A stretch of 64,000 bases of DNA from an uncultured Geobacteraceae bacterium. Lineage in GTDB: Bacteria > Desulfobacterota > Desulfuromonadia > Geobacterales > Pseudopelobacteraceae. The stretch is from positions 1 through 64,000 of the forward strand of contig CAIQWT010000081.1 of assembly GCA_903875605.1 (NCBI GenBank), in the 5' to 3' direction. A program made the translations under genes and the position numbers. Positions 7,909-17,019 of this stretch are shown here, in pieces. Below the pieces are notes generated by a model. That model had not been told where the DNA came from. It did not search any database and saw nothing but the letters and a program-made list of their open reading frames with translations. The number at the start of each line of letters is the position of its first letter. The first letter of the stretch is position 1.

Positions 7909-8592
7909 ATGTCTATTGCCAATCATTTATCCTTGATCTGCGAGCGCATCCGGGTTGCGGCTGAAAAAGCCGGGCGTGATCCTGCGTCTGTCCGTTTGAT
8001 TGCGGTATCAAAGACCCGTCCGGTCGCCGATATAGCTGCGGCTGTCCAGGCCGGCCAGCTACTTTTCGGAGAAAATTATATTCAGGAGCTGGTGCCTAAG
8101 CTGACAGAGGTGCAAGAGGCCGTCCATTGGCATTTTATAGGCCATCTGCAGAGCAATAAAGTCAAGTACATTGCCGGCCAGGTAGCGCTAATTCATTCGG
8201 TTGACCGGATTAATCTGGCCACGGAAATTAATCGCCAATGGAGCCAACTCGACAGAATCTGTGAGGTGTTGATTCAGGTAAATATTTCCGGTGAATCAAC
8301 CAAGTCGGGAACAACGGAAGAGGGAGCGGTTAAGTTGATACGGGAGTGCGCTCTGCTGCCAAATATAAAGATAAAGGGGCTGATGACGATGCCCCCCTTT
8401 TTTGATGATCCTGAGGCAGCAAGGCCATGCTTTGCCGAACTGCGACGCTTATCGGAAGTCATCGCAGCAGAGAATATTGCCGGTGTTGACATGACAGAAC
8501 TTTCCATGGGGATGTCCGGTGATTTTGAGGCAGCCATTCAGGAGGGTGCTACTCTGGTGCGGGTTGGGACAGCAATCTTCGGCGAACGGTAA
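7909..8592 (+). CDS. YggS/PROSC-family PLP homeostasis protein
   Basis: This family binds pyridoxal phosphate without a known reaction and buffers the free cofactor. The 227-residue protein has the fold-type III barrel motifs: LIAVSKTRPV with the PLP lysine at K35, GENYIQEL, WHFIGHLQSNK, VNISGESTKSG, GLMTMPP, and the phosphate-binding SMGMSGDFEAAI followed by VRVGTAIFG. It is the last gene of the plus-strand unit and is convergent with mqnB. Confidence 0.93.
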   Translation: MSIANHLSLICERIRVAAEKAGRDPASVRLIAVSKTRPVADIAAAVQAGQLLFGENYIQELVPKLTEVQEAVHWHFIGHLQSNKVKYIAGQVALIHSVDRINLATEINRQWSQLDRICEVLIQVNISGESTKSGTTEEGAVKLIRECALLPNIKIKGLMTMPPFFDDPEAARPCFAELRRLSEVIAAENIAGVDMTELSMGMSGDFEAAIQEGATLVRVGTAIFGER

Positions 8593-8641
8593 CTTCTTTT
8601 ACATCTTCAGGTTAAAATTGGCATTACAACCAGATTCAGGT

Positions 8642-9415
8642 CTAAACATCCAGCATCTCCGGTACTCCCTTTGGAATTGGCGATAAATCCGACCGATCCA
8701 TCTCTTCAAGGTATTTCAGTACAAATCGCTGGGCTGCTTCCACAGCTCGTGGAATATCCCAATTCCCCAGATCACGATCTTCTACCAGATTACTTATCCC
8801 ACGGATTTCAAGACAGTCAACAGCGCAACGCCGGCATACCTGGGCTACTGCTGCACCCTCCATATTTTCAACCAGTGCGTTGCAGCGCCGTGACAGTTCG
8901 TCACCATACTGACGGGTGCCACTGCAGGTTGAAACAGTTGCAAATCTGCCCCGCATGAGAAAAACACCGTAATAATCAGCCAGTTGCACAGCCTTTTCCG
9001 AGGCGAGTTTTGAAAGCGGCAGAGTATTAAAACTGTTCACCCCACCCTGTACTACCGAGGGGATATTCATGTACCGCAGCCCTTGCCAACCATCCGCAAC
9101 TATTACGCCTTCATCAGCCAGTACCTCTTCACTGGCAACTACCAGGTTGCCAATCGAAAGCCCACTGTTGACGTACGCCCCGGCGCAGCCGGTATTGATG
9201 ACAAGCTGCGGCTGATAGCGATCAATCATAACAGCGGTAGCTGCAGCAGCATTGACTTTGCCGACCCCACCGGCACATATCACAACCCGCAGATTGCCAA
9301 GAGTGCCTTCGACATATTCGTAATTGCCCGATTTCACACGACCGGAATATTCAAGCATTTTTTCCAGCAGTTCTACTTCCTTAGGAACGGCAGCAATGAC
9401 AATGATTGGCTTCAT
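8642..9415 (-). CDS. mqnB: Futalosine hydrolase
   Basis: MqnB removes the base from futalosine or 6-amino-6-deoxyfutalosine in the futalosine route to menaquinone. The 257-residue protein is a nucleoside phosphorylase/hydrolase-type enzyme: VIAAVPKEVELL at the N-terminus, CAGGVGKVNAAAAT, VINTGCAGAY, and NALVENMEGAAVAQVC, whose MEG binds the ribose hydroxyls. RGISNLVEDRD follows. MTA/SAH nucleosidase is the alternative, but the NLVEDRDLGNWDI end fits MqnB. It overlaps the upstream transferase gene by 4 bp. No other mqn genes are in the window. Confidence 0.82.
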   Translation of the reverse strand: MKPIIVIAAVPKEVELLEKMLEYSGRVKSGNYEYVEGTLGNLRVVICAGGVGKVNAAAATAVMIDRYQPQLVINTGCAGAYVNSGLSIGNLVVASEEVLADEGVIVADGWQGLRYMNIPSVVQGGVNSFNTLPLSKLASEKAVQLADYYGVFLMRGRFATVSTCSGTRQYGDELSRRCNALVENMEGAAVAQVCRRCAVDCLEIRGISNLVEDRDLGNWDIPRAVEAAQRFVLKYLEEMDRSDLSPIPKGVPEMLDV

Positions 9416-10044
9416 GTGATCTCCCGCGACGGCATCAATCGGGTTCGTTCCTGAAATGCCTGCAGATCTTCAAAGGTGTCAATGTCCTGCCATTTCGGCA
9501 GGAGTGCAACGGCAAGACCTGCCAAATTTGCAGCGGCCAGACTTTGTTCAAGTACCTCGTCACTGCTCCAGGAAATATTCGTAAAGAGCTGCGGCCAAAC
9601 CTGTCGCATCCCGAGGAGATAATAGCCACCATCGATACTTGGCCCGAAGACAATATCCACCTGCGGCGATACAAGCAGCTGACAGGCGTCCTGAATGTAC
9701 GTCAGCGGTAGGTCAGGAGCATCACTGCCGATGATACAGCAGGCTCCACAACCCTCCGCAAACATTTCTTCAAACGCGACTTGCATCCGCCGGCCTAAAT
9801 CCCCCTCGCACTGGTTACGCGAACTGCACTGATACTTTTCAGCCAATAAAGGTAGCGATTCTTCATCACAAGCCCAGAATACTATGACTTCAACATTAGT
9901 CAACTGTCTCGCCGTTTTCAGCGTATCACGAAACATTGTTTCATACAGCTCTGAGGCTGCCTGATTGCCAATGGCTGACGCCAGACGGGTTTTTACCTTA
10001 CCTGGAATCGGTTCACGGGCGAAGAGAATCAACCTCGCCTTCAT
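9412..10044 (-). CDS. DUF2064 / TIGR04282-family nucleotidyl- or glycosyltransferase-like protein
   Basis: The 210-residue protein has a GT-A/nucleotidyltransferase-like fold: LILFAREPIPGKVKTRLA at the N-terminus, GDLGRRM, IIGSDAPDLPLTYIQDA with the DxP-type metal site, and FGPSIDGGYYLLGM. TIGR04282 members occur near arsenosugar genes in some bacteria, but no arsenic genes are seen here. Overlaps by 4 bp with folE2 upstream and mqnB downstream indicate one operon. The substrate is unknown. Confidence 0.8.
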   Translation of the reverse strand: MKARLILFAREPIPGKVKTRLASAIGNQAASELYETMFRDTLKTARQLTNVEVIVFWACDEESLPLLAEKYQCSSRNQCEGDLGRRMQVAFEEMFAEGCGACCIIGSDAPDLPLTYIQDACQLLVSPQVDIVFGPSIDGGYYLLGMRQVWPQLFTNISWSSDEVLEQSLAAANLAGLAVALLPKWQDIDTFEDLQAFQERTRLMPSREIT

Positions 10045-10847
10045 CTCCGATCCAGCTCCACCGCCGCATAGGCCGAATGATTGTGGATTGATTCAAAATT
10101 TTCTGCCTCGACTGTAAACCATGTGATGTTTTCAAGCGCGGCAAGGCGTGAATGGGCTTCACGCACCATATCCTCGACGAAACGTGGATTTTCATAAGCC
10201 TGCTCGGTAACAAACTTTTCGTCGGCACGCTTGAGCAATGAATAAAGCGGACTGGAGCCGCACTGTTCAATTAACTCGACCAGATCTTCAATCCAGATGA
10301 AGTCCCGGTAGCGTACCCTCACTGTCATAATGCTGCGCTGATTGTGGGCGCCGAAACGAGAAAGCTCACGGCTGCAGGGGCAGAGCGAAGTGAGCGGCAC
10401 CTTGATTCCAAGTACGAAATCAAGCGAATCAGTCATGGAGGCGCTGAATTCGCAGGTGTACTCCATCAGGCTTTTCGCACCGGAAACCGGGGCGGCCTTA
10501 TCGATAAAATAGGGAAATTGAATCTCAAGGTGGGCATTTTCCGAGCCGAGTTTTGACTTCATCTCTTCCAGAATTGTCTCAAGTTTATCAAGGGCGATCT
10601 GTTCGCGGTACTTGTTGAGAATCTCAACAAAGCGACTCATGTGGGTACCTTTGAACTGATGCGGCAGATCTACGTACATATTTATTTTGGCAACCGTATG
10701 CTGCAGAGTACGGTTCTTGTCCATCACCACTATCGGATAGGTAATATCTTTAACTCCGACCTTAGCAATCGGAATACGGCGGGAGTCCGGGCGTTTTTGC
10801 ATATCCGGCATTGAAACCGAACCTGGAGGTGTGGAGTTCTTTTTCAT
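10041..10847 (-). CDS. folE2: GTP cyclohydrolase FolE2 (type IB)
   Basis: FolE2 converts GTP to 7,8-dihydroneopterin triphosphate, the first step of folate and queuosine precursor synthesis, and can use metals other than zinc. The 268-residue product carries [19 protein letters not shown] near the start, [30 protein letters not shown], the metal-site segment [19 protein letters not shown], and [13 protein letters not shown] at the C-terminus. It overlaps engB upstream and the DUF2064 gene downstream by 4 bp each. Confidence 0.94.
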   Translation of the reverse strand: MKKNSTPPGSVSMPDMQKRPDSRRIPIAKVGVKDITYPIVVMDKNRTLQHTVAKINMYVDLPHQFKGTHMSRFVEILNKYREQIALDKLETILEEMKSKLGSENAHLEIQFPYFIDKAAPVSGAKSLMEYTCEFSASMTDSLDFVLGIKVPLTSLCPCSRELSRFGAHNQRSIMTVRVRYRDFIWIEDLVELIEQCGSSPLYSLLKRADEKFVTEQAYENPRFVEDMVREAHSRLAALENITWFTVEAENFESIHNHSAYAAVELDRR

Positions 10848-11521
10848 GGCTGATTATCCTGTTCAGGCACTTCAACGACTCTGATATGACTGGACGGGTT
10901 GCTACCGGATATCACCGGTGAAGTATCAGGCTTTAATTGAATTTCCAGCAGGTTGCCGATCTCATTCCAGATACCGTCGCGCCCCTCTTTGGAAAGCGCC
11001 GAAAAAGGTAGCAGCATCCCCTTGTCGCGTTTGATCGCTGCGGCGATAATAACCTTCTGCTTGGCCTGCTCGTTTTTTGAGAGTTTGTCACATTTGGTCA
11101 GCACAAGAATCGGTCTGATATTGTACATTTCCAACCAGCGCAGCATTTGCAGGTCACCGTCGGACGGCACCCTCCGGATGTCGAGAATCAAAACAACCGC
11201 CTTCAATGACTCGCGGGAGGCTAGGTAGGCTTCGATCATCGGGCCCCACTGCTTCCGGAGCGCCGGAGGAGCTTTGGCGTAGCCGTAACCGGGAAGATCC
11301 ACCAGAGTCAGAATGCTGTTGATGTCGAAAAAATTGATCAGCTGTGTCCTACCGGGGGTTGAACTGGTTCGTACCAATCCTTTACGTCCTGACAGTACAT
11401 TGATCAATGAGGATTTACCGACATTTGAACGTCCTACAAAAGCCACCTCCGGCAGTCCTGGCGGCGGATAGTCCTTCGGTTTTGCCGCACTTTTTATAAA
11501 ATCAGCTTGAAATACATTCAT
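10844..11521 (-). CDS. engB: Ribosome biogenesis GTPase EngB (YsxC/YihA)
   Basis: EngB is a small Ras-like GTPase needed for 50S subunit assembly. I use the ATG at 11521 ([12 protein letters not shown]) because AAGGAGAG lies 8 bp upstream; a longer in-frame start at 11548 lacks support. The 225-residue product has the P-loop GRSNVGKSS (30-38), switch [12 protein letters not shown]3 [10 protein letters not shown]4 TKCDK and [10 protein letters not shown]-terminal tail of about 30 polar residues extends beyond the usual domain. It is the first gene of a four-gene operon. Confidence 0.93.
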   Translation of the reverse strand: MNVFQADFIKSAAKPKDYPPPGLPEVAFVGRSNVGKSSLINVLSGRKGLVRTSSTPGRTQLINFFDINSILTLVDLPGYGYAKAPPALRKQWGPMIEAYLASRESLKAVVLILDIRRVPSDGDLQMLRWLEMYNIRPILVLTKCDKLSKNEQAKQKVIIAAAIKRDKGMLLPFSALSKEGRDGIWNEIGNLLEIQLKPDTSPVISGSNPSSHIRVVEVPEQDNQP

Positions 11522-11740
11522 TGGATAAGCTCTCCTTGGAGCAGGCATTATAGGGTTCCGGGCGGTATAGATTCAAGCGCTTAATTCGGACAGATGATTT
11601 TTCGTATGATTTTCAAAAGCGCGTGACGTTTACTGATGTTGTATGATATATAGTCATAAGGGTTATTTCCAAATACTTTGCATTAAAGCGATACGTTACG
11701 GGCACTGTAGCCCGATCATGTACACATGGAGGAGTCAAAC

Positions 11741-12163
11741 ATGGAAAGTGTAAATGCAAAAGACCGTCATGGCCACACCCCACTGATCAGTGCTTCCAAA
11801 GAGGGGCTCAAAGATTTTGTCCAGGACCTGTTGCATCGCGGAGCCGACATCAACGCATGCAGTGACAAAGGCAAGACTCCGCTTCACTACGCCGCAGCCA
11901 ACGGGCATACAGATATTGCCAAAATCCTTATCGCACAAGGTGCCAATGCCGATGTTCGCGACCGGGAAGGTCATACTCCACTGATGCTGGCAGCCATTTA
12001 TGGCTGCAACCTCACGCTGCAGGCGCTGCTTGATGGCGGCGCAAATCCCTCACTTAAAACTCCTGCCGGCAACACTGCTAACCTGTATGCCGAGAACAAC
12101 AGTCATCCGTTGGCTTCAGCTCTGCTAAAGAAGGCGGAACGGGCTAAATCAGCTAATCCCTGA
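11741..12163 (+). CDS. Ankyrin-repeat protein
   Basis: The 140-residue cytoplasmic protein is made almost wholly of about four ankyrin repeats: DRHGHTPLISASKEG, DKGKTPLHYAAANGH, DREGHTPLMLAAIYG and a degenerate last repeat. Ankyrin stacks bind partner proteins; the partner here is unknown. GGAGGAG at 11728-11734 precedes ATG 11741, so this start is preferred to 11726. It stands alone with a strong bidirectional terminator after it. Confidence 0.88.
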   Translation: MESVNAKDRHGHTPLISASKEGLKDFVQDLLHRGADINACSDKGKTPLHYAAANGHTDIAKILIAQGANADVRDREGHTPLMLAAIYGCNLTLQALLDGGANPSLKTPAGNTANLYAENNSHPLASALLKKAERAKSANP

Positions 12164-12205
12164 GTAAATCCGGTCATAAGCCAGAATAAAAATAAAAACT
12201 TTGAA

Positions 12206-12247
12206 TAATAAACCGGCGAAAAACAATGTTTTTCGCCGGTTTATTTT
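12206..12247. terminator. Bidirectional terminator between the ankyrin gene and panD
   Basis: A long near-perfect dyad (AAACCGGCGAAAAA with TTTTTCGCCGGTTT) is flanked by A/T runs on both sides. It can end both the plus-strand ankyrin transcript and the minus-strand pan operon. Confidence 0.9.
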
Positions 12248-12300
12248 ATGTTATTCCAATTTAAATCCAACAGAGACAATCATGGCGGTAAGTTCTACTT

Positions 12301-12696
12301 CTAATGCACACACTTCAACTTTGCCTGCCCGGCATCTTCCTTACGTGTCGGCAGCATGCAGTTATTTTCATCCACAAAAACCAGCTTCGGCTCATATTTA
12401 ATCGCCTCTGCGTTTTCCATGTTAACAAAACTGGCGATGATCACAAGGTCCCTTGGTGCCATCAGACGTGCTGCTGCACCGTTAAGACAGATAACCCCTG
12501 AACCACGTTGCCCCTCAATGGCATAGGTCTCCAGTCGGTTGCCGTTGGTAACATTCCAGACGGCAACTTTCTCGTAGGAAACAATGTCTGCCGCGTCCAT
12601 CAGATCGCGATCAATAGTGACGCTCCCCTCATAGTGCAGGTCAGCTCCGGTAACAGTGGCACGATGGATTTTGCTCTTCAACATAATTCTCTGCAT
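12301..12696 (-). CDS. panD: Aspartate 1-decarboxylase, pyruvoyl-dependent
   Basis: PanD makes beta-alanine from aspartate for pantothenate. The 131-residue proenzyme has the self-cleavage site Gly24-Ser25 in HYEGSVTID, which generates the pyruvoyl group, plus [12 protein letters not shown] at the N-terminus, the [10 protein letters not shown] segment and GAAARL. It ends with a Lys-rich tail. It starts 2 bp after the panC stop and is last in panB-panC-panD. Confidence 0.97.
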   Translation of the reverse strand: MQRIMLKSKIHRATVTGADLHYEGSVTIDRDLMDAADIVSYEKVAVWNVTNGNRLETYAIEGQRGSGVICLNGAAARLMAPRDLVIIASFVNMENAEAIKYEPKLVFVDENNCMLPTRKEDAGQAKLKCVH

Positions 12697-12698
12697 GA

Positions 12699-13550
12699 TT
12701 ACGACTCCTCTCCAAGTACAGTATTGTCAATCAGTCTGGTTTGTCCAATTTTTACTGCCAGCGCCAGCAGGGTACTGCCGTCGGCAATGGTAACTTCATG
12801 TAATAAAGTGCCGTCACGAAACTCGATGTAGTCGATGTCCGCTAAAGACTCACGCTTAATAACCGTCAGCGCTTCCTCCATAAGAACCGCAACGGAAAGC
12901 TCTCCTCCTGCAAACAGCTCGCGCACCCTTTTGATTGACCGGCTCAGGCAGAGCGCGCCCTGCCTCTCAACCGGGGTCAGATATGCATTTCGCGAACTCA
13001 TCGCCAATCCATCCACCTCTCGCACAATCGGCATGCCTACAATTTCAACCGGCATATTCAAGTCCCCGGTCATGCGACGGATAACCGCCAACTGCTGATA
13101 ATCCTTACGGCCGAATATCGCAACATCAGGACGGACAATATTAAACAGCTTTGTTACAACCGTTGCCACGCCATCAAAGTGCCCGGGACGACTGGCCCCG
13201 CAAAGAGGCAGAGCGATATCCCGCACGGTAACTCCGGTTTGGAATCCGTGAGGATACATCTCGGCTGCAGACGGGATGAAAACTATATCTACGCCACATG
13301 CTTCGGCAATCTGACAGTCACGTTCCATATTTCTCGGATAACTGTCCAGATCTTCATTTTGGCCGAACTGGATCGGATTTACAAATATAGAGAGTACCAA
13401 CACGTCACCGCGTTTACGTCCCTCGCGCAGCAAAGATGCGTGCCCTTCATGCAGAAACCCCATCGTCGGCACAAAGGAGATGCGCCTCTCTCCCCTCTCG
13501 GGGGCTATGGCTAGTGCCTGCATATGAATAATACTGTTAATTATCTGCAT
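12699..13550 (-). CDS. panC: Pantothenate synthetase (pantoate-beta-alanine ligase)
   Basis: PanC joins pantoate and beta-alanine with ATP. I use the ATG at 13550 ([13 protein letters not shown]), 7 bp after the panB stop and behind GAGGG, giving 283 residues. The longer frame to 13667 runs into panB and adds nothing familiar. Motifs are [16 protein letters not shown] (HxGH nucleotide site), [29 protein letters not shown] and AMSSRNAYL (KMSKS-like). Confidence 0.96.
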   Translation of the reverse strand: MQIINSIIHMQALAIAPERGERRISFVPTMGFLHEGHASLLREGRKRGDVLVLSIFVNPIQFGQNEDLDSYPRNMERDCQIAEACGVDIVFIPSAAEMYPHGFQTGVTVRDIALPLCGASRPGHFDGVATVVTKLFNIVRPDVAIFGRKDYQQLAVIRRMTGDLNMPVEIVGMPIVREVDGLAMSSRNAYLTPVERQGALCLSRSIKRVRELFAGGELSVAVLMEEALTVIKRESLADIDYIEFRDGTLLHEVTIADGSTLLALAVKIGQTRLIDNTVLGEES

Positions 13551-13557
13551 CTGGCCC

Positions 13558-14358
13558 TCAGGAAAAAGAATGTTCTGCCGTTGGAAATTCACCGCTGCGA
13601 ACGTCTGCAACATACTGCGTAACTGCTGCTGAGATGAGCGGTGCCAAATCAGCATAACGCTTGACAAACTTGGGTGAATATTTTTCGCACAGACCGAGAA
13701 TGTCGTGTATCACCAATACCTGACCATCACAGGAGGGGCCGGCCCCGATGCCGATAGTCGGAATAATCAACCTGGCACTGATCTCGGATGCCAGTAACGC
13801 TGGTATCCCCTCCAGCACAACAGCAAAGGCCCCGGCTTCCTGTACCGCCAAGGCGTCGGCCATGATACGTTCAGCCTGATCGTTTCTTCCCTGCACCTTG
13901 TATCCGCCCATGCGGTGAACTGACTGAGGTGTTAAACCGATATGCGCCATGACCGGGATATCAATTGACGACACGGCTCTGATAACGTGGGCCATGTTGC
14001 TTCCGCCTTCAACCTTGACCGCCTCGGCTCCCCCCTCTTTAATCATCCGTCCACAATTCCGGCAGGCATCCTCAATGCCGGTCTGATAGGACATAAAGGG
14101 CATATCAGCTACGACAAGAGCTCTTGGGTCAGCACGCTTTACCGCTCGCACGTGATAAAGCATCTCATCCATGGTAACCGGCAGAGTTGTGTCATGTCCG
14201 GCGACAACGACGCCGGCCGAATCACCCACAAGAATAACGTCCACACCACCGCCATCAACAAGTCGCGCAAACGGAAAATCATACGCCGTAAGTACCGTGA
14301 TACGCTGCCCGTTCTGCTTCATCTTCAGAATATCCGGTATAGTCGTTTTCTTCCTCAT
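13558..14358 (-). CDS. panB: 3-methyl-2-oxobutanoate hydroxymethyltransferase
   Basis: PanB makes ketopantoate from ketoisovalerate and methylene-tetrahydrofolate. The 266-residue product shows [27 protein letters not shown], the metal-binding DS pair, [33 protein letters not shown], and [26 protein letters not shown] precedes the ATG. The leader contains a terminator-like hairpin just upstream of the ribosome site. First gene of panBCD; ketopantoate reductase is not in the window. Confidence 0.97.
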   Translation of the reverse strand: MRKKTTIPDILKMKQNGQRITVLTAYDFPFARLVDGGGVDVILVGDSAGVVVAGHDTTLPVTMDEMLYHVRAVKRADPRALVVADMPFMSYQTGIEDACRNCGRMIKEGGAEAVKVEGGSNMAHVIRAVSSIDIPVMAHIGLTPQSVHRMGGYKVQGRNDQAERIMADALAVQEAGAFAVVLEGIPALLASEISARLIIPTIGIGAGPSCDGQVLVIHDILGLCEKYSPKFVKRYADLAPLISAAVTQYVADVRSGEFPTAEHSFS

Positions 14359-14371
14359 CTAACCCCCTCTC

Positions 14372-14398
14372 AAAAAAAAACGCGCCGGAAGGCGCGTC
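14372..14398 (-). terminator. Terminator-like hairpin in the panB leader
   Basis: On the minus strand a GACGCGCC/GGCGCGTT stem with a 4-base loop runs into nine T residues and ends only about 13 bp before the panB start. It either ends the chemoreceptor transcript or acts as an attenuator for panBCD. Confidence 0.75.
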
Positions 14399-14416
14399 GT
14401 GAACGGTCAGAGCTGT

Positions 14417-14450
14417 ATTATAAGGAATACTTCTCTGTGGGTTGTAACCC
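14417..14450 (-). promoter_or_regulatory. Possible panBCD promoter with palindrome
   Basis: A perfect TATAAT (14417-14422, minus strand) lies 19 bp from a weak -35 TTACAA (14442-14447). The -35 is inside the 12-bp palindrome GGGTTGTAACCC (14439-14450). The predicted start near 14410 puts the leader hairpin inside the transcript. Confidence 0.4.
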
Positions 14451-14613
14451 TTCCGTCCCGGTTCGCTTCCGAATCCGTGCGGTATTTAACTGTTCGCGTC
14501 TGCCAGTATCAGATCAACTCCCGCATGGGTAGCCGTCAGGCAGACTGTTAAAATATCAGAGGTGTATATTTAAATCCAGATATTTATTTTACCGGGCTTA
14601 TCCGTATTACTGG

Positions 14614-16590
14614 TCAAAGAGAGCAGGTCAGGCTTTTCATCTGCTCCAGCTCCTTTACTACCTCTGCGCTCTGTGCTCTGCGCATCTCCATGTTATCAAA
14701 CATCTCCGTAACCATGGTGCTGACCGATTCCACATTGCGACGTATCAGCTTACCATCATCAACCTGACGCGACGTGGAATGAACCATTTCGTGAATCATG
14801 TCCTTGATTGTTTCAATGGACCTGGCAATGCTCTTGGTCGCTTTTGACTGATCCGTTGATCCTGCAAATATCTGGGTGGTCATGGAACTGATCTCTTCCA
14901 TGGAGCGCGCTACCATCTGAACACTGACGACCTGTTCCTGCGTCGCCTGTTTTATCTGTTTGGTCATGTCGAGCGAGCAATTGGAGCTGTCAAAAATAGC
15001 CTTGAGAGATTCACCCGTAGTATGCCCCAACTCAACACCCCGGTACACCAAATCTTTGGTCACCTTTATATTATTGGCGGCCGTTTTGGATTCACTCATT
15101 ATCTCTTCGATGATGGAGGTTATTTCTCCGGTCGAATGGCCGGTCTGGAGTGACAAATTACGGATTTCATCGGCTACTACGCCAAAACTTTTGCCGTATT
15201 CACCCGCCTGGGCAGCAATGATGGACGCATTCAATGCCAACAGGTTGGTGCGTTTTGTGATGTCATTAATAACGCTGACTATATTTTCAATGCGGGTACT
15301 GTTCTCTGCCAGACGCTGAATTGCATCAAAAGAGAGACCAACTGATTGCTTGATTTCGTCTAGAGCAAGAATCGTTTCAGTGACTACCGCCCTGCTCTCT
15401 TCTGCGCGCTCTTTTACCTGATGCGAAACTTCATGTGAGATAGCAGCATTCTGTTCAACATTGCCGATAGTGCAGTGAATCTGCTCCATCGCCGAAGCCG
15501 ACTGATGGACAACGCCAGCAAGATGGTCCAGATTTCTGGTAACCTGCTCTATTGCAACAGAAATTTCGTTGACAGCGGAGCTGGTTTCATCAATAGAGGC
15601 CATCACTCCCTCAGAGGCCGAGGCAATAATTGAGGTTCCGTCTGCGACAGAATCGACCCCATCCCGCAGATTACCCACATTTCTGGAATACTGTTCACGA
15701 CTCGCCAACAGGAATTTAAAGGAGTTTTCCATTTCCGACGTCAGCGTATCAATGGAAGTCAACAGATTGATCCTGGTGATTGCGGATGCTACTTGATCGG
15801 CGAAAAGCATGATTGTATCAACATCGGAGTCATTAAGAGCGCGGTGGCTGTTTTTGTTGTCGATCCCGAAAACCCCGATCGTTTCACCTTTAACTACGAT
15901 CGGGCAGAGGATGAAACTTTTTGAACGAAGCGGCGACAGACTGTTGTGGGGTGGTTCTAAATGATAATCTTCAGGGTATCGCGAAATATTATCAATCAGG
16001 AACACTTTGCGTTCATTAAAGCATTTCGCAATGACACCTATGCTTGAATCAATTGGCATAACGACACCAGCCAGATCAAAGCCTTCCGTGCCGACGGCGG
16101 CAAAAAAACGGAGATGCTTACCATCTTCAGCCATTAATATATTGACCCGTTCGTACCCCATGATGTCGTGCAGCCCCTCGGCACACAGCATCAGCACTTC
16201 ATCAAGGTTGAGAGACTTCTGTATTTTGCTGCTGATCTGATGAAAACTTTTGATATTCCTGTCGAGAACCTTGTAGCGATTTTCGAAAATTTCTTTCTGT
16301 TCGCCAACTTCCTGATGAAGCACATCAAGCTCGGCAGCCCGGGCATGAAGTTCATCACCATTCTTACCTATCATGTAACCGAGTACGGCAAGGACGATGG
16401 CGGTGCCGCCCCCCATGTAATTGTAAAGCGCAAAATGTTCGCCGTTTTTTATGATGTCCTGAAATATCTGCTCAAAGAAACCGAGGCCGGCATCGTAGTA
16501 GAATAGCAACCTGATTAAAATCCAGCCAACCGGGGCAGAAACGCCAAGCATAAATCCGCCGGCAGAAAACAGGGTTGAATGTTTTTTCAT
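14614..16590 (-). CDS. Methyl-accepting chemotaxis protein with cytoplasmic GAF sensor
   Basis: The 658-residue receptor has two membrane helices (about residues 10-32 and 56-76) with only a short segment between them, so it lacks a real periplasmic sensor. A coiled coil (80-115) is followed by a GAF domain (about 118-270: LDEVLMLCAEGLHDIMGYERVNILMAEDG) ending GVFGIDNKNS. The MCP signalling hairpin fills the rest. Its tip contains NDITKRTNLLALNASIIAAQAGEYGKSFGVVADEIRNLS, the CheA/CheW contact. There is no obvious HAMP domain. It probably senses an internal ligand or redox state. The PilZ gene is 27 bp upstream on the same strand. Confidence 0.9.
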   Translation of the reverse strand: MKKHSTLFSAGGFMLGVSAPVGWILIRLLFYYDAGLGFFEQIFQDIIKNGEHFALYNYMGGGTAIVLAVLGYMIGKNGDELHARAAELDVLHQEVGEQKEIFENRYKVLDRNIKSFHQISSKIQKSLNLDEVLMLCAEGLHDIMGYERVNILMAEDGKHLRFFAAVGTEGFDLAGVVMPIDSSIGVIAKCFNERKVFLIDNISRYPEDYHLEPPHNSLSPLRSKSFILCPIVVKGETIGVFGIDNKNSHRALNDSDVDTIMLFADQVASAITRINLLTSIDTLTSEMENSFKFLLASREQYSRNVGNLRDGVDSVADGTSIIASASEGVMASIDETSSAVNEISVAIEQVTRNLDHLAGVVHQSASAMEQIHCTIGNVEQNAAISHEVSHQVKERAEESRAVVTETILALDEIKQSVGLSFDAIQRLAENSTRIENIVSVINDITKRTNLLALNASIIAAQAGEYGKSFGVVADEIRNLSLQTGHSTGEITSIIEEIMSESKTAANNIKVTKDLVYRGVELGHTTGESLKAIFDSSNCSLDMTKQIKQATQEQVVSVQMVARSMEEISSMTTQIFAGSTDQSKATKSIARSIETIKDMIHEMVHSTSRQVDDGKLIRRNVESVSTMVTEMFDNMEMRRAQSAEVVKELEQMKSLTCSL

Positions 16591-16617
16591 AATGCTTTCC
16601 TCAATCTCGTGCCTGGT

Positions 16618-16992
16618 CTATTTCTCTGAATTGAATTTTTCATCAATTGAATGGCCGATCTCTTCCATTACCTTTTCGGCATCATCAATGTTGTAGGCTA
16701 TAATATTTTTGAGGTGCATGTACGAATCCAGATCAACCTTTTCAAAGGTAAAGCCGACGCCGGCCTCCGTTATACGGGTTACAATACCACTGAAGTTTAC
16801 AGCAATTTCAGGAAGCGTACCGGTGAGAACAATAGTAATGTCGACAGGCTCGCCCTCAGCAAGCTGCTCGTTAGTTACCAGAAACATGCCGGTCATGCTG
16901 AGGTTTTCTACTGCGCCCTGAAACTGACGATCAGCAACCTTGATAGTTGCATCGACGTTAAAATCTACACGGGAAAACTTGCGGGTACTCAT
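16618..16992 (-). CDS. PilZ-domain protein
   Basis: PilZ domains bind cyclic di-GMP. The 124-residue protein is a single PilZ barrel with the two binding signatures: RKFSR (R4 and R8, the RxxxR motif) and NLSMTGMFL (the D/NxSxxG motif, about residues 32-40). A helical C-terminal tail follows. It sits between the aldolase and a chemoreceptor on the same strand, 27 bp ahead of the latter, which links c-di-GMP to taxis by context only. Confidence 0.9.
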   Translation of the reverse strand: MSTRKFSRVDFNVDATIKVADRQFQGAVENLSMTGMFLVTNEQLAEGEPVDITIVLTGTLPEIAVNFSGIVTRITEAGVGFTFEKVDLDSYMHLKNIIAYNIDDAEKVMEEIGHSIDEKFNSEK

Positions 16993-17019
16993 ATATTTCC
17001 TCCGGCGACGGATAATAGA

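Noticed and set aside
13987-14532. 181-residue frame across panB and its leader on the plus strand
   Set aside because: Opposes panB, has no family resemblance, and crosses the terminator hairpin.
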